Shown here in pieces: positions 1-8,141 of a stretch of DNA of 64,000 bases (position 1 is its first letter; every line of letters begins with the position of its first letter). Below the pieces are notes generated by a model that worked only from the letters and a program-made list of their open reading frames with translations, made no database searches and was not told the origin of the DNA. The stretch lies in the NCBI GenBank assembly GCA_029254745.1, contig JAQWWZ010000041.1, positions 1 through 64,000 of the forward strand, written 5' to 3'. The position numbers were made by a program, and so were the translations under genes. Source of the DNA: Opitutales bacterium (lineage in GTDB: Bacteria; Verrucomicrobiota; Verrucomicrobiia; Opitutales; Seribacteraceae).

Positions 1-755
1 GTGGCGAGAAGGGGGCGTGCATCTTTACCCTGGAAAAAGTGACGATCAATGGCATCGATTGCCCAGTCCAGTTTGCCCGAGAAAAAGGCTTCCGAGGCTT
101 CAAAAAAATCACCTTCCCCAAAGTCAGGAACCATTTCAATCACCATTTGCTCGGTGATCTCTCCACCATCTTTTCCCAGGAAGGACGATAATTTTTTTGT
201 TTCTTCCACTCCAAGCCTTGGATGAGATCCAATTTTACCGGCTAAATATTCAAGGGCACCTTGGCCAAAGCGGACATTAAAACCTTGAGCGGTTTCTTCC
301 ACAAGTCTACGAAACGCGACATCTTCTTTTTCATTTTTGGCAACATCTTCAAAGACCGAATTTTTTTGTAGCCATTTTACAAAGGCATGACTGCGGTGCA
401 CCGGGCAGGCAGAAAAAATAAGTTTTGTTTCTCCCAAGTTTCCCAAAAATGTCTTGAGGCTTTCGAGGGCTTCCTTGGAACCCTGGGCGGCACCGGTCTT
501 GGTCTGGTTTAGGAAGTTGGCCTCATTGATCCAGACCAGTTTGCCTCCACCGAAAAGGGACAGGGTTTCACCGGCGGACTTCGCTTCCTGCAGGATTCTT
601 TCCACATCATCCACCCGGTCTGCCCGGCCATCTATAATTTCCCGGGATAAATCATCCGGGAAATCTGCACAGAGTTCATCAAAAATTTCCTTGGCCCGTT
701 GGCGGACCAAGTAGTCATCGTCCCCAAGTACAGCAAATAAGGAATCCTTGGACAT
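1..755 (-). CDS. holA: DNA polymerase III subunit delta (HolA), C-terminus beyond window
   Basis: The minus strand is open from an ATG at 753-755 to the window edge, about 251 codons. The product starts MSKDSLFAVLGDDDYLVRQR and continues with the usual HolA pattern: a short N-terminal Walker-A-like region that binds no nucleotide, then 'LSLFGGGKLVWINEANFL', then an acidic, helical clamp-loader middle region. In the family, delta opens the beta sliding clamp inside the clamp-loader complex. Only the first two thirds or so is visible because the 3' end lies outside the window. It sits 46 bp downstream of cinA on the same strand and may be co-transcribed with it. No Shine-Dalgarno sequence is visible before the ATG. 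Assignment is by motif pattern only. Confidence 0.8.
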   Translation of the reverse strand, partial: MSKDSLFAVLGDDDYLVRQRAKEIFDELCADFPDDLSREIIDGRADRVDDVERILQEAKSAGETLSLFGGGKLVWINEANFLNQTKTGAAQGSKEALESLKTFLGNLGETKLIFSACPVHRSHAFVKWLQKNSVFEDVAKNEKEDVAFRRLVEETAQGFNVRFGQGALEYLAGKIGSHPRLGVEETKKLSSFLGKDGGEITEQMVIEMVPDFGEGDFFEASEAFFSGKLDWAIDAIDRHFFQGKDARPLLA

Positions 756-801
756 AGAAAATTAGGAGGGTTTGAAAAAGATAAAATCGAGGAATACTAG
801 T

Positions 802-2100
802 TTAAACTTCGATACTACCGGAATCGGCCGCCGCAAAAACTTCTTCAATTTTATATTTTCGCAGTTTCCGACGCATCCAGTCCAAAGCGGCTGTGGTGGC
901 CCGTCTCCGATTGGATGCCCGATCCCCTCGTAAATGAAGTTGCTTGGCCCATACCCCTAGGGGGGAAGCATAGCCTAAGTAGATGGATCCAACCGGTAAT
1001 AATTGAGTTCCACCCGTTGGCCCGGCAAACCCGGTGACACTGAGCCCATAATCCGCCCCAAATTTTTCACAGGCTCCCATGGCCATGGCAATGGCTACTT
1101 CTTCACTGACCGCTCCGTGTTGCTTAAGCATACTTTCCGGGACCTCAGCCACCTGGACTTTGGCATCATTGTGGTAGCAAACTGCTCCGCCGTGAAAGAC
1201 TTTTGAGATTCCAGCAATTTCTGTAAATTGAGAGGATAACAGACCCCCCGTGCAGGATTCTGCGACCGCGAGGGTTTTGTTTAAGCCTCGAAGTTCCCGG
1301 AAAATGACTTCGGCCAGGGTACGATCTCCAAAGCATACAAAGTCTTCCCCTAGCAATTCCCTGCACTTATCGGCAAGCTCGTGAAGCTTTTCTTCCGATA
1401 ATATATCCGAATCATGGGAGCTGAGGCGAAGGTCAACCATACCGGCATGAGCACAATAGCCGACAATGAGGCCATCGGTATCGTTGAGTATGGGCTCGAC
1501 CATCTCGGCGAGGGCAGACTCCCCTAAGCCAGCGGTACGAATCTGGAGATAACAATCAATCTCAGGAAAAATACCTTCTTTTTGCAGGCGGGGAACCACT
1601 TGATCCTCAAACATGGGGTGCATTTCCCGGGCGGGTCCTGGAAGCATGACCAAAATTTTCCCATCCTTTTTAAGAAAGAGGCCGGGTGCGGTTCCGTAGG
1701 GGTTGGATAAGACCTCTGCATTCTCAAATCGATTGCATTGCTTGAGATTGCTTTCCGGCATCTCACGGTGGAGGGATGAAAAGCGTTCCTTAATGGCCTG
1801 CTCAATTGACGGGTCATAAATAAGTTTTTCTCCCAGAGCTTCAGCGATGGACTCACGGGTCAAATCATCCGAGGTGGGGCCGAGACCGCCGGTGGTGATG
1901 ATGAGATCTGACCTTTTCCAGCAATCGGAGAAAAAGAGATGGATATCATCCGGTTGGTCACGGATTACCAGGTTTGCCGCGGGCTCGATACCATGGTGGG
2001 CAAATTGAACACCCAAATAGGTAAGGTGGGCATTTTCACGAATTCCAAGGAGAAGTTCATCTCCCAAGGTTATGGTTTCTACTCGAATAGGAGAACTCAT
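802..2100 (-). CDS. cinA: CinA family protein (MoCF-like domain plus PncC nicotinamide-nucleotide amidase domain)
   Basis: The 432-residue product has full length for CinA. The N-terminal molybdopterin-binding-like domain shows GDELLLG at residues 12-18 and TTGGLGPTSDD near residue 70. In the family this half carries ADP-ribose pyrophosphatase activity. The C-terminal PncC domain (about 270-415) has AVAESCTGGLLSS and SVTGFAGPTGGT, the usual NMN deamidase signatures for pyridine-nucleotide salvage. The gene is divergent from uvrC, with 86 bp between the two starts, and lies upstream of holA on minus. The motif usually read GTELLLGQ is GDELLLGI here, a minor change. Confidence 0.93.
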   Translation of the reverse strand: MSSPIRVETITLGDELLLGIRENAHLTYLGVQFAHHGIEPAANLVIRDQPDDIHLFFSDCWKRSDLIITTGGLGPTSDDLTRESIAEALGEKLIYDPSIEQAIKERFSSLHREMPESNLKQCNRFENAEVLSNPYGTAPGLFLKKDGKILVMLPGPAREMHPMFEDQVVPRLQKEGIFPEIDCYLQIRTAGLGESALAEMVEPILNDTDGLIVGYCAHAGMVDLRLSSHDSDILSEEKLHELADKCRELLGEDFVCFGDRTLAEVIFRELRGLNKTLAVAESCTGGLLSSQFTEIAGISKVFHGGAVCYHNDAKVQVAEVPESMLKQHGAVSEEVAIAMAMGACEKFGADYGLSVTGFAGPTGGTQLLPVGSIYLGYASPLGVWAKQLHLRGDRASNRRRATTAALDWMRRKLRKYKIEEVFAAADSGSIEV

Positions 2101-2186
2101 GTTTGTTCTTTGTTCAGGCTGGGTTTAATTTTGAGTATTGTCTATGTACCATTTTGTAAAGTAGGCAAGAGTGGAAAATATAGCCA

Positions 2187-3671
2187 ATGCAAAATCAGAT
2201 AAATGAAATGCGTAAAATCGCCCGAGGTCTACCCTCGAGTCCTGGGGTATACCTAATGAAGGATCGACTGGGGCATGTAATCTATGTGGGAAAAGCAAAA
2301 AATATAAAAAAAAGGGTGAGCAGTTACTTTCAGGGATCCCGGCGGTTTATCCGGGCTCAACCTAAGATTGCGGCGATGGTAGAAATGGTCTGTGAGATAC
2401 AGATACACCAAACACAGAACGAGACGGAAGCCCTTTTGTTGGAAGGTAAATTAATCAAAGAATACAAGCCTCGCTACAATACAGACTTCACTGATGATAA
2501 ACAATTTTTACAGGTTCGGGTAGACTTACAAAATGAAATGCCTCGCTTTCGGCTTTGCCGGAATAAGAAAGAGGATGGTGCTCATTACTATGGGCCTTTT
2601 GCTCAGGCTGGTATGCTGCGATCGACCCTTTCAGAAATGAGAAAGAAATTTGGTATCCTGCTATCGGATGCAAACCCGGTAAAAGTGGGAGATGGGCGAT
2701 ATAAATTGTACGATGATGCCCGGGCTGAAATCTTTGCCGGCCACAATGAGACCACCACCGAAGAATATGGGAAGCGGGTGGAAGAGGCATGTTCTTTTTT
2801 GGAAGGTCGTGCCAAAAGCTGGCTTTCGGAGTTGAGGGAAAGCATGCTTACTGCGGCTGCAAACATGGACTTTGAACGGGCGGCTTACCTAAGGGATATG
2901 GCAGATGCGATGGCCAAAACAATTGGGCGAAACCGAAAATTTACCCGTTCTTGGCCCAAGGCGGAGGAAGATGAGGGGCCAGCCCTTGAAAGGATAGGGG
3001 AAGTCTTGCACCTAGAGCGGGCCCCGCAAGCGATTGAATGTTTTGATATTTCCCATGTTTCCGGAACCTTTGTGGTGGCTTCCATGGTCCGTTTTCAAAA
3101 CGGGAAGCCAGATAAGCGAGCGTATCGAAGATTTAAAATTCGGGCCTTTGAAGGGAATGATGATTTTCGGGCAATGCAGGAAGTGGTGGGCCGAAGGTAT
3201 GGCAGGCTGCATGAGGAGGGTACGGCCTTTCCCGATCTTGTGGTGATCGATGGAGGTATTGGCCAAGTGAGGGCAGCCCTGAAAGCATTTTTACTGATTA
3301 ATGCGGAACCGCCCCCGATTATTGGCCTCGCGAAAAGAGAGGAAACCGTGGTTTTTCCCGATGAGCGGGGAGAATTAAAATTGGAATTTCGGGATCCTGC
3401 CCTGCGTTTATTGCAACGGGCACGAGATGAAGCACACCGATTTGCCAATCAGTTTAATGCAGACCTGCGAAGTAAGAGAATAAAGGAGTCGATATTGGAT
3501 GATTTCCCCGGGTTAGGGAAGGTGAGAAGATCCGCTTTACTTACCCATTTTGGTTCTCTGGAGAAAATGAAAAAGGCGAGCGTGGAAGATATGCAACGGG
3601 TTGAAGGAATTGGGGAAAAATTTGCCAAAAATCTCAATCAATTTTTACAAAGTGGAAAGATCACTTCTTAG
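2187..3671 (+). CDS. uvrC: UvrABC excinuclease subunit C, short form lacking the iron-sulfur cysteines
   Basis: UvrC makes both incisions in nucleotide excision repair. The protein has 494 residues, against about 600 in E. coli. Visible in order are the GIY-YIG nuclease (GVYLMKD at 20-26, VIYVGKAKNIKKR at 31-43), a UvrB-binding UVR segment (about 214-247), the RNase H-like second nuclease domain (ECFDISHVSG, then DLVVIDGGIGQV) and two C-terminal helix-hairpin-helix motifs (FPGLGKVRR and VEGIGEKFAK). The block that normally carries four cysteines for a 4Fe-4S cluster, about residues 152-200, has none of them. The start could also be the Met at residue 8, since neither start has an SD. The gene is divergent from cinA. 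Confidence 0.96.
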   Translation: MQNQINEMRKIARGLPSSPGVYLMKDRLGHVIYVGKAKNIKKRVSSYFQGSRRFIRAQPKIAAMVEMVCEIQIHQTQNETEALLLEGKLIKEYKPRYNTDFTDDKQFLQVRVDLQNEMPRFRLCRNKKEDGAHYYGPFAQAGMLRSTLSEMRKKFGILLSDANPVKVGDGRYKLYDDARAEIFAGHNETTTEEYGKRVEEACSFLEGRAKSWLSELRESMLTAAANMDFERAAYLRDMADAMAKTIGRNRKFTRSWPKAEEDEGPALERIGEVLHLERAPQAIECFDISHVSGTFVVASMVRFQNGKPDKRAYRRFKIRAFEGNDDFRAMQEVVGRRYGRLHEEGTAFPDLVVIDGGIGQVRAALKAFLLINAEPPPIIGLAKREETVVFPDERGELKLEFRDPALRLLQRARDEAHRFANQFNADLRSKRIKESILDDFPGLGKVRRSALLTHFGSLEKMKKASVEDMQRVEGIGEKFAKNLNQFLQSGKITS

Positions 3672-3768
3672 ACTTTGTGGGAGAAAAAGTAGAGCCTTGG
3701 GTGAAAAGTATTTTTATGGGTATACACGATAACTTCTTTCATCTGTTTCTTATCTAAAGTTTGGGGAA

Positions 3769-4965
3769 ATGCAGGATCCAAAAATAAAGTGCCTGAAACG
3801 ATTAGCTGTCGAAATACAAGCAAGAGTAAAGGTTGCAAAAGCTCAGCCTGTAGTCTTGCAATCCATGTCGACCTACATCTTGGCTTACGAGCAAATGTTG
3901 ATGCACCGCCATTGGCTGGGTGTTCGGATCGACAGAGGAGAACCGGACAGAGAACCTGTGCCTAAGCCGGAAATGCGTACCATGTTACGACCTATTGGGG
4001 ATATCGTCGTATGGACGGATACCCAAGGGGATGAACTGCTCATGGTTTTTATCCGGGATGTACTATCAGGATTGATTGCAGGGTGCTCCGTTACCCTCAC
4101 ACTTATCGGTGGGGATGAATATGATCATGAGGTGCTTTACCTCCTCCAAAAAAGTTGGAAGGTTGCGGGCTGGCAGGAAAATGCATTCCAGGTATCAATC
4201 CAGGATAATCTCGAAGCTTTTAAGGGAGATGCAGGGTATTTATCATGCCAGGCTCTAGTATTTGATTTTGTGGATCGCAAAAGGGGGGAGGCTGCCAAGA
4301 GGGTTGTGGGGCAATGGGATAAAGTGATACCTTGTTTTGAAAATAGACGGGCGGCCAACCTTTCCCTTTTTCTTCCCTGGATTCCGCAGGGTGAACTGAT
4401 GGAATTGTTGAAGCAAACTATCGGGTATTTGGACGGAAGTAATCCCGGGATATTTCATCGCGGAGCCTTGATTCTATGCCCTGATCTGGTGATAGATGAT
4501 TGGCTCGTTATAGTTTCTGAGTGCCTTGAAAACTGGAATATTGAAGTTAAGAACGCAAAAGATATCAGGGAGGATTTCCAAAATGAAAAAATCACTCCCG
4601 GAAACTTGCAGGGGCATCTGTATTTGGTTCCCTACAGCAACTTGGAAGATTGTATTGAGCTCGTAAGATATCTGCCCGAGACCCGGCCAATTCAAGTGTT
4701 TGGGACCGGCACAGCGAAGCAGCCAACCGAGCGCTTGATAGATGAAGTCGAACTCAAAGCTAGCCTGCTTTCCTTGGGTTGTTTTCCTCGCTGTGAAGAT
4801 TTATTTTTCCTTCCAGCCATAGCTTTTCCAAGTTGTGGAGATTTGGAACTGAATGAACAGGTAGCGGAAATGTTATTGGTTTCGAGGTTTATGCGCCCGG
4901 TATGCTTTCAGCAAGTTCCAGATGAATACTTGCCTCGGGAGCTGATGAGATCTAAGAAAAGCTAG
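3769..4965 (+). CDS. Protein of unknown function, possibly a degenerate aldehyde-dehydrogenase-like fold
   Basis: I do not recognise this 398-residue protein with confidence. It has no signal peptide and no obvious membrane segment. One stretch (about 74-140) alternates like the cofactor-binding part of aldehyde dehydrogenases: a proline and aromatic entry (RPIGDIVVWT), a helix ending in GLIAGCSVTLTLIGG where ALDHs have LAAGNTVVLKP, then a helix and a short strand. Near the C-terminus NLEDCIELVRYL followed by PIQVFGTG resembles the ALDH 'dEAI.lan...glaasvft' segment. No catalytic Cys/Glu motif of ALDH is evident, so any such relationship would be to an inactive regulatory-type copy. The gene is followed 6 bp later by the NPF-repeat gene on the same strand. 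It could equally be an unrelated lineage-specific protein. Confidence 0.7.
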   Translation: MQDPKIKCLKRLAVEIQARVKVAKAQPVVLQSMSTYILAYEQMLMHRHWLGVRIDRGEPDREPVPKPEMRTMLRPIGDIVVWTDTQGDELLMVFIRDVLSGLIAGCSVTLTLIGGDEYDHEVLYLLQKSWKVAGWQENAFQVSIQDNLEAFKGDAGYLSCQALVFDFVDRKRGEAAKRVVGQWDKVIPCFENRRAANLSLFLPWIPQGELMELLKQTIGYLDGSNPGIFHRGALILCPDLVIDDWLVIVSECLENWNIEVKNAKDIREDFQNEKITPGNLQGHLYLVPYSNLEDCIELVRYLPETRPIQVFGTGTAKQPTERLIDEVELKASLLSLGCFPRCEDLFFLPAIAFPSCGDLELNEQVAEMLLVSRFMRPVCFQQVPDEYLPRELMRSKKS

Positions 4966-4971
4966 CCTCTT

Positions 4972-5934
4972 ATGATCCGGTATACCTTTAAATCCCTCAC
5001 GCTTTGTATTTGCTTGGTCTACACATCCATGGCTGTCCCGGTCAAGAAAGAGGGCCGGTCCATGGGTATTTTAGTCGCGAAAGGAGAGGCCTGGGTCGAT
5101 CTTAAGGAAGACAATGGGTTTCAGCACAGATATCTTGTACCGTGGACAGGGGGAGCTCCAAGCAAGGGGGGCAGGTTTGATGCTCAAATGCTTGATTTGA
5201 TTGCTGCCACAGTTGTGGGCAATCGGGTGGAAGTAAAATGGAAATTTGATGGCCATCTCAGGCTGGTGGATATAGCCGTGATTGTACCCGTGGAAAAAGA
5301 GGGAGTATTTGTGGGAAGTTTGATTGAAATTGGAGATCATTGGGTAGATTTTCAAAACCCGGATGACCGGATCCCTTGGCGTTTTTATTTGCGGTGGGTA
5401 GGAGGGTATCCTGAAAACGGAGGTGGTTACGATGGACACTCCCGGGAAGAACTCATAGCTCAAAAGCAAGAACCTCTATTCCGTTTCCATTGGACTTATG
5501 ATACACGACCTCGTTTTGAAGGTCTATTGAGATTGGAGGATTACCAAGAGCCCCTTTTTTATCAGGGAAAAAAAGAAGAACCAGCACCGGTAGGTGAACC
5601 CCAAGTGCCATCTACCCCCGGGATTAACCCCTTTGATACCCAACCTGCTCCGAAGGTAAACCCCTTTGATATGAAGGGTGCCCCAGTAGGGAATCCTTTC
5701 GATCAATCTGATCCCCCTGCGCAAATAAATCCTTTTGATATATCCAATGCCCCTCAGGGGAATCCCTTTGAACAGGCTGCTCCCGTGGTCTCACCTCCGC
5801 CTAGTGGTAATCCCTTTGAGCAAGCCGCCCCTGCTTCCATCGTGAATCCCTTTGATCTCGAGCCAATGCCCAAGGATAAACCGGAAAAGCCTGCGGCTAA
5901 TGGAGACAATCCATTCGATCTTATCGGGAAATAG
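4972..5934 (+). CDS. Secreted protein with duplicated N-terminal domain and eight NPF[D/E] repeats
   Basis: A hydrophobic N-terminus (FKSLTLCICLVYTSMA) suggests export. Two similar segments follow (about residues 32-100 and 105-187). Both share a 'GxLVxxG..WVDx' start, a W(V/T)GG(Y/A)P.(N/K)GG centre and a final (H/L)LRL(V/E)D, so this looks like an internal duplication. From about 205 to the end the protein is Pro/Asn/Phe-rich, with eight copies of NPFD or NPFE spaced 12-20 residues apart in a low-complexity linker. I know no bacterial function for such repeats. It starts 6 bp after the preceding gene, probably in the same transcript, and is convergent with the next gene. Confidence 0.75.
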   Translation: MIRYTFKSLTLCICLVYTSMAVPVKKEGRSMGILVAKGEAWVDLKEDNGFQHRYLVPWTGGAPSKGGRFDAQMLDLIAATVVGNRVEVKWKFDGHLRLVDIAVIVPVEKEGVFVGSLIEIGDHWVDFQNPDDRIPWRFYLRWVGGYPENGGGYDGHSREELIAQKQEPLFRFHWTYDTRPRFEGLLRLEDYQEPLFYQGKKEEPAPVGEPQVPSTPGINPFDTQPAPKVNPFDMKGAPVGNPFDQSDPPAQINPFDISNAPQGNPFEQAAPVVSPPPSGNPFEQAAPASIVNPFDLEPMPKDKPEKPAANGDNPFDLIGK

Positions 5935-5959
5935 GCAGGCGGAATTGGCAGGCAAATTA

Positions 5960-7315
5960 CTAAGGGGATGCTTTCCAGTTTGCCAAGTTTGATTTTCCGC
6001 GCAGGAAAAGTTTGGATCCGTTATGTAAAAGCCAATCAGCCTCGCTGGAGTTACCCTGATCCCAATCACGGGAAATTTTCATTCTTTTGGCAAATATACG
6101 GTTTTCTAAAGTATCGGTTGTGGTTTTGAGCGGGCTGCTCCAAAAAATATCGATAATTTCTCCTTTATCATTTAGTCCGACAATGTCAACGGAGGCACCT
6201 TGGTTGATAAATACCGGAATTTTAGGATCTTCACTCAGGTCAAGTTGTACCATCCATTCTTGGGCAAAAGGGACAATCTCATCGAGATAGGTCTCGTAAG
6301 TTGTTTTGGGGAAACTCTTGGGCAGCAAGAAACCATCCAAGTTTCTAACTGCAAAGCTTTGAATGTGGGATGACCAAATTGGAACAATTTCATTTCCCCG
6401 GTTATCAACAGTAAACACGAGGGCTGGTTCCTTGTCCGGGTTTCGATAGGAGGGGATTTCAAGAATGGTCTTTTTGGCTTCATCAATCGCACGCGAAAAT
6501 CCATCCCGTGTTGTCGGGTGTATCCCATCCAATCTTTTCTTGCCTGGTAATACCACAACTAACCCGGTTGCCCTGGGGTAATAGAACTTTTGCCGATGTT
6601 GAAGTTGTCCCCTGCTTTGGTTGGAATCGCTGAAAAAGCCTTCTTCTTTTAAAAGCTCATCGAGGGAAAGGTTTTGTTTTCCGGGGTGAAAATATGCCCG
6701 GTATTGACCTATGGGGTAATCCTCTTTGAAGGTTGATTCCAACCGGAGATGATTTTTGACCTTAATTTCCCGTGGATTGACTTTTTTTGAGGAGAATATT
6801 TTACTTAGTCTTTCCGATGAAAAGAAAGGTTTACTCGATCTTACCTCACTCAATTTATCATAAAATCGGGAAATGTCGCTGATAGATGAAGGGTAGTACA
6901 ATGTGAAATTTCCATCCAATTTGTCCTCTTTGAAGTTTTTTCGGTAAACTAACTCTCCAGTTTTTCCGTAGGCAGTAAAGGTGCCATCTCTCATACCCCG
7001 AGAGTAAATTCCAGTGAGTTCGGGAAGCCCATTACTCTGCCAAAATTCCATTTTTCCATCCTTTAAACCGTTGACAAATCCTATCTCAAAACGAATTTGT
7101 CCATTTTCATGTTTGTCAGTTACATAAGCTCGCTTTCCAGTGCCAAAAGGCTTTTCTTCTCCAATAGCGAATAGAATTTCATTTCCTTTTTCATCTTTTC
7201 GGTATTCCACATCATCGGAGGAAAGCTTTTTTTCCGAGCAAGACCCAAAGGTGAAAATAATGATTCCAATGCATAAAAGTTGGAGCGCTTTCGATTGTGA
7301 GGTGTAAGATAACAT
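5960..7315 (-). CDS. Predicted lipoprotein with YwqK/MORN-like repeats
   Basis: The 451-residue product has an N-terminal signal with lipobox FTFGSC, giving a predicted lipidated Cys near residue 27. About residues 75-150 contain tandem MORN-variant (YwqK-type) units: ENGQIRFEIGFVNGLKDGKM, then an 'NGLPELTGIYSRGMRDG' unit and a 'TGELVYRKNFKEDKLDG' unit. The remaining 300 residues carry no motif I recognise. They may form a periplasmic alpha/beta domain and are predicted soluble. YwqK-like repeats are common in surface lipoproteins, and the family label 'antitoxin' is only an annotation habit. The gene ends 25 bp from the convergent NPF-repeat gene. Function is not known. Confidence 0.8.
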   Translation of the reverse strand: MLSYTSQSKALQLLCIGIIIFTFGSCSEKKLSSDDVEYRKDEKGNEILFAIGEEKPFGTGKRAYVTDKHENGQIRFEIGFVNGLKDGKMEFWQSNGLPELTGIYSRGMRDGTFTAYGKTGELVYRKNFKEDKLDGNFTLYYPSSISDISRFYDKLSEVRSSKPFFSSERLSKIFSSKKVNPREIKVKNHLRLESTFKEDYPIGQYRAYFHPGKQNLSLDELLKEEGFFSDSNQSRGQLQHRQKFYYPRATGLVVVLPGKKRLDGIHPTTRDGFSRAIDEAKKTILEIPSYRNPDKEPALVFTVDNRGNEIVPIWSSHIQSFAVRNLDGFLLPKSFPKTTYETYLDEIVPFAQEWMVQLDLSEDPKIPVFINQGASVDIVGLNDKGEIIDIFWSSPLKTTTDTLENRIFAKRMKISRDWDQGNSSEADWLLHNGSKLFLRGKSNLANWKASP

Positions 7316-7364
7316 AAGGGATACTTTTATTACGATACTCTGCTCAAAATCCGCAATGGCAAAC

Positions 7365-8141
7365 TTATTGGTTACGGGAACGTACCTGGTCCGCGATTTC
7401 TATAATGTCTTCAACCGGAAGGGTAACGATCGCGGAAGGCCGTCCCATTTCCATTTTGTAAACCGCAATGCCAAGCCATTTACCCTCGTTGCTAAAAACT
7501 GGGGTTCCAGGCTCAGTGTTTTCGATCACAAAGTAAGGTCGGGGTTTTTGGATGATCGCATTTACCCACCCCCTCCGAAGGGTTGATTGGCGGTACAGGT
7601 TACGCCCGAGCTTAGCGATTGAAACCACCTCATCTAAGACAGTGGGCGTGGGAGCTTTTTTGGAAATACCGGGAACGGTAGAAAATGGAGTGCTTTTTGC
7701 ATCTTTCTCAGGATTTGAAATGGGTAAAAGGTAGGCAAGGTCAAGGTCCACATCTTTCAGCAAAAGTCGGGCAGGTATTTCGGTCCCGTCCTGCATTAAA
7801 ATCAGGACTTCGGTATAGTGCACTTGTACAGAAGCACCGGGAGAGCGAAGGCGTGAAAGAATGCTGGATGTAGGGTCGACTTTGGTAAGGGAAAGAACCG
7901 TAAGCCCATCGTCTGCAATAATGGTACCTAGAGCTTCCAGTTTCTGTTCCTGAGGAGGAAGGCTTCTACCGCCCGCACTCACTTCCACCCGAACTGTGGC
8001 CGATACCCAGGTTACACAATTTGCATGATTTTTGAGCAGGGATCTCCACTGGGTTTCCGCTTGCGTGGAAGCATGCGTGGATAGTGACGAAAAAATAAGG
8101 CTCAACAAGAAAAGAATGTATGGTTTCATAACGAAAATCAT
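7365..8141 (-). CDS. Secreted HtrA-like protein without catalytic residues (pseudoprotease)
   Basis: The start at 8139-8141 overlaps the stop of the upstream HtrA gene as ATGA, suggesting translational coupling. An ATG at 8127-8129 is also possible. A signal peptide follows (PYILFLLSLIFSSLSTHA). The rest resembles the trypsin-like core of HtrA: LGTIIADDGLTVLSLT (strand with the 'GSGviis..G.ilTn' pattern), then VDLDLAYL at the Asp position, and a TEPGTPVFSNEG..LGI segment where HtrA has GNSGGPL. The catalytic His and Ser are absent (LSLTKVD and EPGTPVF). It has no PDZ domain. Likely role by inference: a partner or regulator of the adjacent active protease, or a binding protein. Confidence 0.75.
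   Translation of the reverse strand: MIFVMKPYILFLLSLIFSSLSTHASTQAETQWRSLLKNHANCVTWVSATVRVEVSAGGRSLPPQEQKLEALGTIIADDGLTVLSLTKVDPTSSILSRLRSPGASVQVHYTEVLILMQDGTEIPARLLLKDVDLDLAYLLPISNPEKDAKSTPFSTVPGISKKAPTPTVLDEVVSIAKLGRNLYRQSTLRRGWVNAIIQKPRPYFVIENTEPGTPVFSNEGKWLGIAVYKMEMGRPSAIVTLPVEDIIEIADQVRSRNQ

Noticed and set aside
2187-3671. uvrC as a truncated pseudogene because it is about 100 residues short
   Set aside because: All functional domains (GIY-YIG, UVR, RNase H-like, HhH) are present in one frame. The difference is in the cysteine block and linkers.
5600-5930. NPF repeat tract as a CRISPR or DNA repeat array
   Set aside because: The repeat is at protein level with varied codons and spacing, inside one reading frame.
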